DNA of 64,000 bases from Candidatus Poribacteria bacterium (GCA_022821965.1 JAJECN010000037.1:1-64000), one strand, 5' to 3'. Positions 27,355-37,313 are shown, counted from the stretch's first letter. The notes: generated by a model not told the origin, from the sequence alone. Made by a program: numbers and translations.

Positions 27355-28462
27355 ATGCTTGTAGATTTAAAAACCCAAGTTGAAGAGATGCAAACCCGTC
27401 TTCTGGAAATCGGAGGCTATCTTTGACTTGGCTGAAAAACAGAAAGAATTAACAGAACTCGAAGAAGCGACTATCGCCTCAGACTTCTGGAGCAATGCTC
27501 AACGTGTTCAAAAGGTTAACCAGCGTATCGCTATTCTCCGAGACGAAGTTGGAGAGTACGAAGAACTCAACCTCAAAATTGAAGACATCCAGACCCTCGT
27601 TGAACTCGCTACCGAAGAGAACGATGAAAGCCTGCAAACCGAGATTGTAGACGGATTGGATAGCATCTCAAATCGCCTTGAACAGATGGAACTTAGGTTA
27701 ATGCTGACAGGCGAGTTTGACGAAAATAATGCCATTCTCAATATCCATCCCGGTGCTGGTGGGATTGACGCACAAGATTGGGCGGGGATGTTAATGCGGA
27801 TGTACCTCCGCTGGTGTGACCAACGCGGCTATCAAACTGAAATTCTTGACATCACCGCTGGCGACGAAGCTGGCATCAAAGGCACAACCATCCTCGTGAC
27901 CGGTACATTTGCTTACGGTTATCTCCAGTCCGAAGCTGGTGTACATCGTCTTGTTCGCTTGTCTCCTTACGATTTCAACAAACGCCGCCACACCTCCTTC
28001 GCTGCTGTTGACGTTACGCCCGAAGTTGACGATACTGTGGACGTGGATATTCAACAAGAAGATCTGCGGATCGATTTCTATCGAGCGAGCGGTGCAGGTG
28101 GACAGCATGTCAACGTAACAGACTCAGCCGTTCGGATTACACACAAGCCGACAGGGATTGTTGTGCAGTGTCAAAATGAACGTTCACAGCACAAGAACCG
28201 CGAAATCGCCATGAAATTGCTCCGCTCGCGCCTTCATGAAAAATATCGCGAAGAACGTGAAGCAGAAATTTCAAAACAACGAAGCGAACGTCTGGAAATC
28301 GATTTTGGGAGCCAAATCCGTTCTTATGTACTGCACCCGTATCAACGCGTCAAGGATCTGCGTACAAACGTTGAGAGCGGCAATGTTAATGCTGTCCTGG
28401 ATGGTGCTTTAGATGCTTTCATCGAAAGTTATCTCAAAATGAAGGCACAACGAAAACAATAA
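27355..28462 (+). CDS. prfB: Peptide chain release factor 2, programmed +1 frameshift
   Basis: RF2 releases peptides at UGA and UAA. The gene starts at ATG 27355 (GAGGAACGAA upstream). It runs 23 codons to an in-frame TGA at 27424-27426 and continues in the +1 frame (GAC TTG GCT). The shift site is CTT TGA C preceded by the internal Shine-Dalgarno-like GGAGG, the classic RF2 autoregulation signal. Downstream are the GGQ loop in GAGGQHVNV and the codon-recognition region. There the usual SPF is SPY (RLSPYDFNKRRHTSF). The full product is about 368 aa. UGA is clearly a stop in this organism. Confidence 0.95.
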
Positions 28463-28594
28463 CTGGATAGCGCACCCGAAAAATGCACTGTCCGGTATTT
28501 GTCGCTCACACGATCTCAAGATTGAACTTTTTCTTTTAAGGATTTCCATTTTCACGGGCAAAATATTGAAACCGATATACCACCGCTTTTTTGG

Positions 28595-28623
28595 TTGCTT
28601 TATGAGGAAAACTGAAGTATAAT
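28595..28623 (+). promoter_or_regulatory. Sigma70-type promoter of lysS
   Basis: TTGCTT (28595-28600), a 17-base spacer and TATAAT (28618-28623), about 79 bases before the GTG start. Confidence 0.6.
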
Positions 28624-28701
28624 TATTAGCATATTAAAAAGGATAGTATTGATAAAGCGAACAATCCGTAAGACAAAACAGAATGAAGAAGGGAAAAAAC
28701 C

Positions 28702-30174
28702 GTGGAAGAAACAAAGGATTTAATTCAGCAACGTCGCGAGAAGTTGGACGAAATTCGAGAATTCGGCGTAGAGCCATATCCTCATAAATACGAACCGACA
28801 CACACAACTTCCGCGATTCACCAAGATTTTGCCGATGTTGAAGAAACGCCCGACGAAGTTCAGACGATTCGCATCGCAGGCAGAATTATGACGAAGCGCG
28901 ACCACGGGAAAAGCAGCTTCGCACATCTGCAGGACGGTGAAGGTAGAATCCAGATTTACGTCCGTCGCGATAAACTCGGGGCGGAACCCTACAAAATCTA
29001 TCGGCGCTTTGATACCGGTGATATTGTCGGTGCTGAAGGAACGGTGTTCCGAACACGAACAGGGGAACTAACAGTGCTCGTTGATTCCATAGAACTCCTC
29101 TCCAAATCTATCCGACCACTCCCCGAAAAATGGCACGGTTTACAAGATAAACAGACACGCTATAGACAACGATACGCCGATCTCATCATGAATCCCGAGG
29201 TGAAGGATGTCTTTCTAAAAAGGACACAAATTGTCCAAGCGATCCGCGACATGCTCAATGCCCAAAGTTTTATTGAAGTCGAAACACCTGTCCTTCAACC
29301 GATTTATGGCGGCGCAAACGCGCGTCCGTTCACAACGTATCACAATACATTAGAACAATCGCTTTATCTACGAATCGCAAACGAACTCTATCTCAAACGC
29401 TTAATTGTGGGCGGTTTCGAGCGGGTCTATGAATTCTCGCGCGATTTCCGAAATGAAGGCATGGACAGAGACCACAATCCTGAATTTACGATGCTGGAAC
29501 TCTACCAAGCCTATGCCGACTACATTCAGATAATGGAACTAACAGAGACGCTAATCGCTGACACAGCGAAAACCATTCACGGAACAACGAAGATCCCTTA
29601 TCAAGATTACGAACTTGATCTCACACCGCCGTGGCGTAGGCTGAGTATGGTGGATGCAATCCGAGAATATAGCGGGATCGACCCAACACCATTATCAGGG
29701 GATGAACTGTATAAGGCAGCAGTTGACGCGGGGGTTGATTTAGCCGGTGATGAAACGAGAGGTGAAATTATAGCCGAACTCTTTGAAATATTCGCTGAAT
29801 CAAAACTGATTCAGCCGACATTTATAACGGATCACCCTATCGAGGTCTCACCGTTCGCTAAAAAGAAACCGGAAAATCCAGAGTTCGTTGAACGCTTTGA
29901 ATTCTTTATTTGTGGGATGGAGGTTGGAAACGCTTTTAGTGAGCTCAACGATCCGATTGATCAACGCCAACGCTTTCTTGAGCAGGCGCACAGTTTAGAG
30001 GCTGGCGATGATGAAGCCTTCATGGTAGATGAGGACTATCTGCGCGCGTTGGAGTACGGTATGCCACCAACAGGTGGTCTCGGTATCGGTATTGACCGGT
30101 TGACGATGTTGCTAACCAATCAATACTCCATCCGAGACGTGATCCTGTTTCCACAAATGCGTCCAGAGAACTAA
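28702..30174 (+). CDS. lysS: Lysyl-tRNA synthetase (class II)
   Basis: A 490-aa class II enzyme that charges tRNA-Lys. The OB-fold anticodon-binding domain covers about 50-170 (IRIAGRIMTKRDHGKSSFAH). Motif 2 is FRNEGMDRDHNPEFTMLE and motif 3 is GLGIGIDRLTML. The start is GTG with AGAAGGGAAA upstream. Its stop overlaps the start of the following acetyltransferase as TAATG, so the pair is coupled. Length and motifs are typical. Confidence 0.96.
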   Translation: MEETKDLIQQRREKLDEIREFGVEPYPHKYEPTHTTSAIHQDFADVEETPDEVQTIRIAGRIMTKRDHGKSSFAHLQDGEGRIQIYVRRDKLGAEPYKIYRRFDTGDIVGAEGTVFRTRTGELTVLVDSIELLSKSIRPLPEKWHGLQDKQTRYRQRYADLIMNPEVKDVFLKRTQIVQAIRDMLNAQSFIEVETPVLQPIYGGANARPFTTYHNTLEQSLYLRIANELYLKRLIVGGFERVYEFSRDFRNEGMDRDHNPEFTMLELYQAYADYIQIMELTETLIADTAKTIHGTTKIPYQDYELDLTPPWRRLSMVDAIREYSGIDPTPLSGDELYKAAVDAGVDLAGDETRGEIIAELFEIFAESKLIQPTFITDHPIEVSPFAKKKPENPEFVERFEFFICGMEVGNAFSELNDPIDQRQRFLEQAHSLEAGDDEAFMVDEDYLRALEYGMPPTGGLGIGIDRLTMLLTNQYSIRDVILFPQMRPEN

Positions 30175-30740
30175 TGATGAAAACCGCACCGCCCCTCCTT
30201 ACGGAAAGATTGCTACTTCGCTCGTTTACACTTGAAGACGCGCAAGATGTACAACGCCTTGCTGGTGATCGCGATATAGCAGCAACGCTAACCAACATGC
30301 CGCACCCCTACAAAGATGGGATGGCTGAAGAATGGATGCGCTCCTGTTACGAAAAATTTAAAAAAGACGAAGCACTAAACTTCGCAATCACACTTATAAC
30401 AGACAAAGACTTAATTGGTGCGATAGAACTCAGACTCGACCAAAAAAACGAAAATGGCGAACTCGGTTATTGGATAGGGAAACCCTATTGGAGCAACGGG
30501 TATTGCACCGAAGCAGCAAGGGCTGTTGTTGCGTATAGTTTTGAAGTGTTAAAACTGAATCGACTTCATGCGAGACACTTCAAGCGAAATGTTGCTTCTG
30601 GGCGGGTGCTGGAAAAAATCGGAATGCACTACGAAGGGTGCTTCCGGCAACACATAAAAAAATGGGACAACTTTGAGGATTTAATGGGATACGGGATGCT
30701 AAAATCGGACTTTGATTCATTAGCTCCTATCTCGTCTTAG
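30174..30740 (+). CDS. GNAT family N-acetyltransferase (RimJ/RimL-like)
   Basis: A 188-aa GNAT protein. It opens with LLTERLLLRSFTLEDAQDVQ. The acyl-CoA-binding region includes NENGELGYWIGKPYWSNGYC, and the C-terminus is ASGRVLEKIGMHYEGCFRQH, typical of the RimJ/RimL/ribosomal-protein-serine-type subgroup. It probably acetylates an alpha-amine of a protein or a small molecule. Substrate is unknown. It starts on the stop codon of lysS. Confidence 0.87.
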   Translation: MMKTAPPLLTERLLLRSFTLEDAQDVQRLAGDRDIAATLTNMPHPYKDGMAEEWMRSCYEKFKKDEALNFAITLITDKDLIGAIELRLDQKNENGELGYWIGKPYWSNGYCTEAARAVVAYSFEVLKLNRLHARHFKRNVASGRVLEKIGMHYEGCFRQHIKKWDNFEDLMGYGMLKSDFDSLAPISS

Positions 30741-30743
30741 GAT

Positions 30744-32204
30744 ATGAGATTTGAATGGTTCGTAGCCTCCCGCTACCTACGCTCACGGCGAAAACAGTCC
30801 TTTATCTCAATTATCAGCATCATCTCTATCGGTGGTGTTGCACTCGGTGTAGCAACCGTAATTCTTGCGATTGCTGTCTTAAACGGCGTTGAGCATGGAC
30901 TAAAGGATCGATTTCTCGCCAATGAAGCACACGTTGTCTTTCGTTTGCACGGTCACAGTTTCTTCAGTGATTATCAAAAGCGGATTGAACAGATTGAGGC
31001 AATTGATGAAGTCATCGCCACTTCGCCCGTCGTTTTGTCGCAGACTGCCGTTTTCCCGGAACATAGTGATGCCATTCAGGATGTAATTTATATCAAAGGC
31101 ATCGACCCAGTTCAGGAAAACAAAGTCACGGGCTTCTCAGAATTTGTGGATGGATCAACCGACCTTCTAAACTCAACATTTCTTGAAGACGCTCGGCTCA
31201 TCAGAGATGAAACCATTACCGGTGGTATTGTTCTCGGCGCACGCTTGGCAGCCCGACTCGGTGTTATCAAAGGCGATGTTTTGCGGTTCATTGTGAAACT
31301 TGCGAGGCACCCTGTGAACGAATCAATGCTTTTGCCGGACTTGGCGAACTTCGTTGTGATTGGATTCTATGAGTCCGAGATGGCGGTTTACGACAACAAC
31401 TTCGGATTTATCCATATAGATGCTGCCCAAAAACTGTATAACAAACCGAACCGAGTAAACGCTATCTTTGTCCGATTAATTGACGCGGAATTGGCACCAC
31501 AGGTTGCCAGAAAAATTGAGGACGCGGTTCAGTTTAGTGTATTAGAGGGGATGCCGGACGCAAGAACGTGGATGGAGATGCAGGCACCACTCTTCTCGGC
31601 ACTTCGTATGGAGAAAATCCTCACCGTTGTTATTGAAGCACTTATTATTTTAGTCGCGGCTTTTAACATCGCAAGTACACTGATTATGACCGTGATGGAA
31701 AAAACAAAGGCAATCGGCACTTTGCGGACGCTTGGCACATCACGGGGCAACATCATGAAAATCTTTATGATTCAGGGCAGCGTTATCGGGTTACTCGGAA
31801 CGATGCTCGGCACTGCCCTCGGCCTCGCGCTCTGTTGGCTTCTGAGTTTCAATAATGTGAGACCCTCTTACTGGTTCACACTCGCGCTTATTGTGCCAGT
31901 TTTCTTACAAGTGTTAATTGCATTGCGGCGAGCACTACCACGCCATGGAGGGTGGAAATTCGGACTCGGTGTTCTATGGCTCATTGTAATAGGGTTCGCG
32001 CTCTATTGTGCCGTTAGACCGATTTCGCTCGCAGACCTTGGGCTGAGTCAAGTTTATCAGATGAATCAGCTGCCGATACAGATTAACTGGTTTTTTGTCA
32101 TCTTCATCAACGCACTTTCATTTTTGATCTGCTGGCTTGCAACGCTGTATCCAGCATGGCAGGCGGCAAATTTGAAGCCAGTCGAAGCCTTGCAACATGA
32201 ATAA
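30744..32204 (+). CDS. LolC/LolE-type ABC permease with an extra membrane insert
   Basis: A 486-aa permease of the lipoprotein-releasing family. Membrane segment 1 lies near 24-48 (IISIGGVALGVATVILAIAV). A periplasmic MacB-like domain follows. Segments 2 and 3 are near 290-320 and 336-365, and the last is near 445-470. LolC/E with LolD extract lipoproteins from the inner membrane. Unusual: about 70 residues (roughly 371-441) between segment 3 and the conserved LPIQINW add two hydrophobic stretches. Typical members are near 410 aa. It is followed by lolD, separated by a dispersed repeat. Confidence 0.85.
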   Translation: MRFEWFVASRYLRSRRKQSFISIISIISIGGVALGVATVILAIAVLNGVEHGLKDRFLANEAHVVFRLHGHSFFSDYQKRIEQIEAIDEVIATSPVVLSQTAVFPEHSDAIQDVIYIKGIDPVQENKVTGFSEFVDGSTDLLNSTFLEDARLIRDETITGGIVLGARLAARLGVIKGDVLRFIVKLARHPVNESMLLPDLANFVVIGFYESEMAVYDNNFGFIHIDAAQKLYNKPNRVNAIFVRLIDAELAPQVARKIEDAVQFSVLEGMPDARTWMEMQAPLFSALRMEKILTVVIEALIILVAAFNIASTLIMTVMEKTKAIGTLRTLGTSRGNIMKIFMIQGSVIGLLGTMLGTALGLALCWLLSFNNVRPSYWFTLALIVPVFLQVLIALRRALPRHGGWKFGLGVLWLIVIGFALYCAVRPISLADLGLSQVYQMNQLPIQINWFFVIFINALSFLICWLATLYPAWQAANLKPVEALQHE

Positions 32205-32230
32205 TGAAATGAAGTGGAGCGGCAACAGCA

Positions 32231-32328
32231 ACATCTGGAACATAGCCTAAAACGAAGTGGAAGGCGGATCTACGGAGAGCAACGTCAATGCTCAAACTGC
32301 CTCAACGAACCGCAAGGAAAATTTAAAA
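32231..32328 (+). repeat. Dispersed approx. 100-bp repeat, copy C
   Basis: It fills the lolC/E-lolD gap and ends with GAACCGCAAGGAAAATTTAA, so its AAGGAAAA is the ribosome-binding site of lolD. It matches copies A (3681-3786, minus) and B (20906-21003). Confidence 0.7.
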
Positions 32329-32329
32329 A

Positions 32330-33019
32330 GTGCCGAATTCAGCAGAGACAATTATCCGCGTTGTAGATTTACACAAATCCTACTATGATGGCGAGGCAGA
32401 ACTCCCAGTCCTTCAAGGCATCAACCTTGAAATATATATGTCGGAATTACTTGCGATTGTCGGTGCATCAGGCGTAGGGAAAAGCACACTGCTCCATCTT
32501 ATTGGGACGCTTGACCGACCGACAACAGGGAGCGTTTTATACGACGAACACGACATTTTCACGCTACCCGATACGGAGCTCGCTCGATTTCGGAATAAAG
32601 AAATAGGATTCGTATTTCAATTTCATCACTTATTGCCGGAATTTACCGCACTTGAAAATGTCGCAATGGGGGCTTTAATCACGACCTCAAATGATAAAAC
32701 GGTTTACAAAGAGGCAGAAGCACTACTTGACTACGTTGGACTCTCTGAAAGACTTTCGCACTTCCCAAGTCAACTATCCGGTGGTGAACGGCAACGCGTT
32801 GCAATTGCACGCTCTTTAATCAATAAACCGAAGATTGTTCTCGCCGATGAACCAACTGGCAATCTCGACAGGCGAAGTAGCGAAGCAGTGCTGGAACTTC
32901 TATGGGATCTAAACTCGAAATCTGGACAAACTTTCGTTATCGTAACGCATAATCAAGAACTCACCCAACAAGTTGACAGGGTTGTGCAACTCGTTGATGG
33001 AAATATCAGCTCAGGATAA
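32330..33019 (+). CDS. lolD: LolD-type ABC transporter ATPase
   Basis: A 229-aa ATPase. Walker A is GASGVGKST. The signature is LSGGERQRVAIARS and Walker B is IVLADEPTGNLD. It powers the LolC/E permease encoded just upstream. The start is GTG; the ribosome-binding site comes from the repeat. It is followed 75 bp later by ilvE. Confidence 0.93.
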   Translation: MPNSAETIIRVVDLHKSYYDGEAELPVLQGINLEIYMSELLAIVGASGVGKSTLLHLIGTLDRPTTGSVLYDEHDIFTLPDTELARFRNKEIGFVFQFHHLLPEFTALENVAMGALITTSNDKTVYKEAEALLDYVGLSERLSHFPSQLSGGERQRVAIARSLINKPKIVLADEPTGNLDRRSSEAVLELLWDLNSKSGQTFVIVTHNQELTQQVDRVVQLVDGNISSG

Positions 33020-33094
33020 CCAGAAACCTACCCGAAATGTAATGAAGCGGTTTTGCTTGGGTGTTTCTTAAGCGCAGGAGGCCATAATTAAAAA

Positions 33095-33976
33095 ATGTTG
33101 ATTTATATCGACGGAGAATTTTTACCGAAAGCAGAAGCGAAAGTCTCGGTGTTTGACCACGGTTTGCTTTACGGTGACGGCGTGTTTGAAGGCATCCGTT
33201 CCTATAACGGTGGAGTCTTTAAACTCGACGAGCACCTTGAGCGACTTTACGATTCTGCGAAATCGATTATGTTGCAGATCCCTATGTCTATTGAAACGAT
33301 GAAGGAAACGGTTCTGGAAACACTCCGTCGAAACAACCTCACAGAAGCCTATATTCGACTGGTGGTAACTCGCGGCGTAGGGGATCTCGGACTCGATCCG
33401 GATAAATGTCCAAAGCCGAGTATAATTATTATTGCAGATAAAATCGTCCTCTACCCACAAAAGCTTTATGAAGACGGACTGGAAATCGTAACCGCCTCTA
33501 TCAGACGAAATTATGCGGAAGCCATTAATCCGCGTATCAAGTCATTGAACTATCTAAACAATATCTTAGCAAAAATTGAAGGCAAACAGTCGGGCGCAGA
33601 AGAAGTGCTGATGCTCAATGCCGAAGGTTACGTCGTTGAATGTAGCGTCGATAACATTTTTTGGATAAAGAACGAGGTTCTTGTCACACCACCCGTTCAC
33701 ATGGGTATTTTGGAGGGTGTGACCCGGAACACCGTTATTGATCTCGCCCGTGAAGCGGGTATGCTGGTTGAGGAGCGTGTTTTTACACGGCACGACCTCT
33801 ATATTGCTGATGAATGCTTCCTTACCGGCACAGCCGCTGAGGTTATGCCGGTTGTGAAAATAGATCAACGCCCTATCGGAGACGGACAGCCCGGACAGAT
33901 AACAGAAAAACTAATTGCCGCATTTCGGAAGTTCGCACACAGCTGCGGCACACCGATCTACAACTCCGAGGTATGA
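33095..33976 (+). CDS. ilvE: Branched-chain amino acid aminotransferase
   Basis: A 293-aa fold-type IV PLP enzyme. The lysine that binds PLP lies in PRIKSLNYLNN (near residue 149). Further features are SVFDHGLLYGDGVFEGIR, the strand VVECSVDNIFW and the C-terminal CFLTGTAAEVMPV. It transfers amino groups between Leu/Ile/Val and 2-oxoglutarate, the last step of their synthesis. AGGAGG lies 12 bases before the ATG. It sits among envelope genes and is probably part of the same transcript. Confidence 0.93.
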   Translation: MLIYIDGEFLPKAEAKVSVFDHGLLYGDGVFEGIRSYNGGVFKLDEHLERLYDSAKSIMLQIPMSIETMKETVLETLRRNNLTEAYIRLVVTRGVGDLGLDPDKCPKPSIIIIADKIVLYPQKLYEDGLEIVTASIRRNYAEAINPRIKSLNYLNNILAKIEGKQSGAEEVLMLNAEGYVVECSVDNIFWIKNEVLVTPPVHMGILEGVTRNTVIDLAREAGMLVEERVFTRHDLYIADECFLTGTAAEVMPVVKIDQRPIGDGQPGQITEKLIAAFRKFAHSCGTPIYNSEV

Positions 33977-34024
33977 CGGAATTATAAACGCGCGGAGACA
34001 TATAAGACACAGGAGGATTTAACC

Positions 34025-36481
34025 ATGAATGCATCCAAAAACATTCTGATTCTGATAAGTCTAATCGTCGGACTTGCGGCAATTACCGCTTCAGCAGAAG
34101 AAGTGTTAGAAAAGACGGATACAGTGTTCGGTCCGCAAGCGGCAACCGCCGAGCAACAGGAAAAATTAGAAACCGATAAGGACACTACAACAAGTACCAC
34201 CAAACCACCTGTTGACGCGATGCTCCTCGTCAAGAAAATCTCTTTTGCAGGCGTGAAAACGAGTTCCGAAGATATGCTGCGTACCCTTATCCAGACGCAG
34301 GTCGGCTCCGAAGTCTCCGAAGAACTCCTTACGCAAGACCTGAAAAGTCTTTATAAAGACACAGGTTTTTTCTCCGAAATTAATGTAGACGTGGAACCCA
34401 TTGAAGGCGGTGGATTAGAAGTTATCTATAAAGTCGTCGAAAGCCCAAAGATTTCCGGGATTAACATTATTGGAAACGAAAACTTGAGTATCGGCAAACT
34501 CAAAGATGAGATTACACTCCGCCCCTCAGAAATTTATAGCGATCGGCGACGATGGGAAAGCGAACGCGCACTCGAGAAACTTTATCATGAAAAAGGGTAT
34601 TATCTCGTCGGTATCCAAACCCACCTCGGAGATAGAGATGATGAAGCCAATACTATTCAGGTCACTTTTGAGATAAACGAAGGACCGAGGGTGCGAATCG
34701 AGGAGATTAACTTTATTGGAAGTACACAAGTCTCAGCCAATACACTACGGAAAAAACTCAAAACCCGTATTGATAAGCCTTTTGATCAGATACTCTTTGA
34801 AGAAGAGGACTTATCTCTCAATCTCCGAAATTATTATCAGGATCGAGGCTTCGCACAGGTAAAGGTCCTCGGCTATGAAAAACGATTCACAGAAGACAAG
34901 ACCGGTTTAATGCTTGACATCACCGTTGATGAAGGTCCCGAATTTATTATAGGCACTTACACAATTGAAGTAGATGGCGGCGCGAAAACCCTCTTCTCGG
35001 AAAAAAAGATACGCGGGATGCTCGACCCAGCAGAAGGTGAGATTTTCAATCGCGGCACCTTCGACGAATCAATCGCAAAATTACAGCAGGCTTACCTCGA
35101 TAAAGGCTACCTACTCTCGGAAGTCCTACCGACCCCCGTCTTCAATGAAGTAGATGGTGTCGTTGACATCACCCTGAGTATTAACGAAGGAGATGTCATA
35201 ATTATCGATAAGGTAACCATTACCGGATTAGAAAAAACGAAAGAACATGTTGTCAAACGTGAGTTGGATTTTCTGAAAATTAAGTCTGATGAGTTATTAG
35301 ATGTGAAAGCACTACGCAAAGCGCGGCAACGCTTGTTCCAGATGGGGTCCTTCATCCGTGCCGTCGATTTTGTCCCGAGTGATACATCCGAAGAAAACCG
35401 AAAAGAGTTAAGAGTTAATATCGCGGAAACACCCCGAACCGGAATGTTGAGTCTTGGTGGCGGCTACGGCAGTGAAGGCGGAATCTTCGGTGTTGCAGAG
35501 GTGGGACAAAACAATTTCCGCGGGCGCGCCTATCGCGTACACGTAAAAGGCGAATTGGGAACCCGTGACCATCACACAGCCGAACTCAGTTTTGGAACTC
35601 CGTGGATTTTGGGAACACCAACTCGGCTTAATGCAAGGCTCTATAACAACCGCCGCTTCCGCCGCTACTACGGAACGGTCGGTGCTCTATACAATCGTCG
35701 TCTGGGAAGCAATTCCATATATGACCGGTACATTTGGGCAAGACGAGGGGCATCGCTAACACTCGGACGACCAATCGCACACGACATCGATCTGTCCGTG
35801 CGCTTTCGGAACGAAAGTGTGCAGTCATACAACCTTGATGAAAAACTATACGACCGCTCCACGCGAAGTATTCTATTTGCCCTTGGAAGGGATACCCGCG
35901 ATTATCGCACCTCCTTGTTTGATCCAACGGCAGGTTCATTTCATACACTCTCCTATGAATACTCCGGTGGTTTCTTGGGCGCAGATAACAAATTCCAAAA
36001 ATATTATGCAGACACCAGTTGGTTCTATAGTCCTTGGTGGAATCATGTCATTGCCGCGCATGCCCGCGCCGGTTACATGCGAAGTAAAAGCACCGATGCC
36101 TATTACCTATTCTATGAACGCTTTTTCCTCGGCGGTGTAGATAGCATTCGTGGTTACGAAGATTGGGAAATCTACCCTGATCCAGATGAATCGGGTATTC
36201 CTAATCCTTATGGTGGTGACAAGGTATTCTTCGCTAACTTGGAGTATCGAGTGCCCATTTCTCAGCAGCTTACAGGAGCTCTGTTTTTCGACATAGGGCA
36301 AGTGTGGGATGAAAGCGTTACAAACCCCTTTACTCAAATCAATTTGAAACGAGGACTCGGTGTTGAAGCCCGGTTTACCATGCTCGGTATGTTAGTTCGG
36401 TTGGGTTGGGGATATGGGTTAGACCGTGTTACCGGTGAACCCGCTGGTAAATTCCATTTCACAGTTGGACCTGGGTTCTAA
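34025..36481 (+). CDS. bamA: Outer-membrane protein assembly factor BamA
   Basis: An 818-aa Omp85 protein with a signal peptide (NILILISLIVGLAAITASAE). About five POTRA domains follow (roughly 65-430; VKKISFAGVKTSSEDML opens the first). A beta-barrel spans about 440-818. The barrel has the conserved RG motif (DSIRGYEDWEI) and ends with a typical C-terminal strand, FHFTVGPGF. It inserts barrels into the outer membrane and, with skp and lpxD beside it, defines a Gram-negative envelope cluster. The ribosome-binding site ACAGGAGG is strong. Confidence 0.95.
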   Translation: MNASKNILILISLIVGLAAITASAEEVLEKTDTVFGPQAATAEQQEKLETDKDTTTSTTKPPVDAMLLVKKISFAGVKTSSEDMLRTLIQTQVGSEVSEELLTQDLKSLYKDTGFFSEINVDVEPIEGGGLEVIYKVVESPKISGINIIGNENLSIGKLKDEITLRPSEIYSDRRRWESERALEKLYHEKGYYLVGIQTHLGDRDDEANTIQVTFEINEGPRVRIEEINFIGSTQVSANTLRKKLKTRIDKPFDQILFEEEDLSLNLRNYYQDRGFAQVKVLGYEKRFTEDKTGLMLDITVDEGPEFIIGTYTIEVDGGAKTLFSEKKIRGMLDPAEGEIFNRGTFDESIAKLQQAYLDKGYLLSEVLPTPVFNEVDGVVDITLSINEGDVIIIDKVTITGLEKTKEHVVKRELDFLKIKSDELLDVKALRKARQRLFQMGSFIRAVDFVPSDTSEENRKELRVNIAETPRTGMLSLGGGYGSEGGIFGVAEVGQNNFRGRAYRVHVKGELGTRDHHTAELSFGTPWILGTPTRLNARLYNNRRFRRYYGTVGALYNRRLGSNSIYDRYIWARRGASLTLGRPIAHDIDLSVRFRNESVQSYNLDEKLYDRSTRSILFALGRDTRDYRTSLFDPTAGSFHTLSYEYSGGFLGADNKFQKYYADTSWFYSPWWNHVIAAHARAGYMRSKSTDAYYLFYERFFLGGVDSIRGYEDWEIYPDPDESGIPNPYGGDKVFFANLEYRVPISQQLTGALFFDIGQVWDESVTNPFTQINLKRGLGVEARFTMLGMLVRLGWGYGLDRVTGEPAGKFHFTVGPGF

Positions 36482-36687
36482 GATACGGTAGAAGCGATCT
36501 CCGTATAGCGGCTCCTCTGGTAGAATATCAAAATTAAGGGTGGAAATAATACCCGTTTATAGTTCTCGCTCCAAACGGCGAGAAACCATCGACAAACGCA
36601 TATACTTGAAGTTCTGGCAGCAGATGTCAGAACTTCAGAAAATAAGCCTACTAATTTCTTTCTCAAAAGAAAGAAAGGATTTAAATT
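36482..36687. other. Gap between bamA and the Skp gene, with a hairpin
   Basis: The 206-bp spacer has a 10-bp stem (TGAAGTTCTG at 36607-36616 and CAGAACTTCA at 36628-36637) around an 11-base loop. There is no T-run after it. It may be an RNA element or a processing site. No coding frame is supported. Confidence 0.4.
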
Positions 36688-37260
36688 ATGAAACCATTTC
36701 GGTTGGGTGCTTGCCAAGCATACCTAACTATATTAATTGTCGGTCTCACAATCTGCTGTTTCAGCGCAGGAAGCATCGGGCAGGAAGTCTTCAAAATCGG
36801 TGTAGTGAACACACAAAAAGTTTTAGAAGGATCTGCAAAAGCGAAGGACGCAACGGCACTACTCCAAGCGGCAAGTGATCGCCTGAAAGCGAAGTTACAG
36901 CAGCTGGCAGACGAAATCAGGACCCTACAAGAGAAGAAAGCAAAAACCGAGCTCTTTGTAGAAAGAGCGCAGACAGCGGATCTGGACAACGAAATTCTCC
37001 TCAAACAACAGGAATACCAACGTGAGGTCGAAGTCGGTCAACAGGCACTGCTTGAAAAAGAGCAAGAGTTGATGGAACCGATTTACAACGGTCTTCAAGA
37101 ACTCATTGTCCAAGTCGGTGAAGCCGAAAACTACGACATTATCCTCGAAAAACGGCTCATCACGCTTTATGTGAAAAAGGACTATGATTTGACGCAGCAG
37201 TTAATCGGCTTGATGAATAAAGACGACAAGAAGGACAAAAACGACGAAAATCCTGAATAA
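36688..37260 (+). CDS. OmpH/Skp-family periplasmic chaperone
   Basis: A 190-aa protein with a signal peptide (TILIVGLTICCFSAGSIGQE). The family core is EVFKIGVVNTQKVLEGSAKA. A long coiled coil follows (about 55-140) and the C-terminus is KDDKKDKNDENPE. Skp-like chaperones hold unfolded outer-membrane proteins for BamA. Its position after bamA fits this role. AAGGATTTAAATT before the ATG is the ribosome-binding site. Confidence 0.88.
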   Translation: MKPFRLGACQAYLTILIVGLTICCFSAGSIGQEVFKIGVVNTQKVLEGSAKAKDATALLQAASDRLKAKLQQLADEIRTLQEKKAKTELFVERAQTADLDNEILLKQQEYQREVEVGQQALLEKEQELMEPIYNGLQELIVQVGEAENYDIILEKRLITLYVKKDYDLTQQLIGLMNKDDKKDKNDENPE

Positions 37261-37281
37261 TGTTGCACCGCCTAAACTCCA

Positions 37282-37313
37282 GTTGTGGGAGGGGTTTGTA
37301 ACCCCGAACAACC
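37282..37313. repeat. Hairpin between the Skp gene and lpxD
   Basis: GGGGTT-TGT-AACCCC (37291-37305) forms the core, extended by GTTGT and AACAAC arms. It is one of the dispersed hairpin family. It is within a run of same-strand genes, so it may modulate, rather than end, the transcript. Confidence 0.5.

Noticed and set aside
27380-27423. Start of prfB at 27380 in the +1 frame
   Set aside because: The ATG at 27355 with its ribosome-binding site and the frameshift signal at 27424 explain the gene fully.
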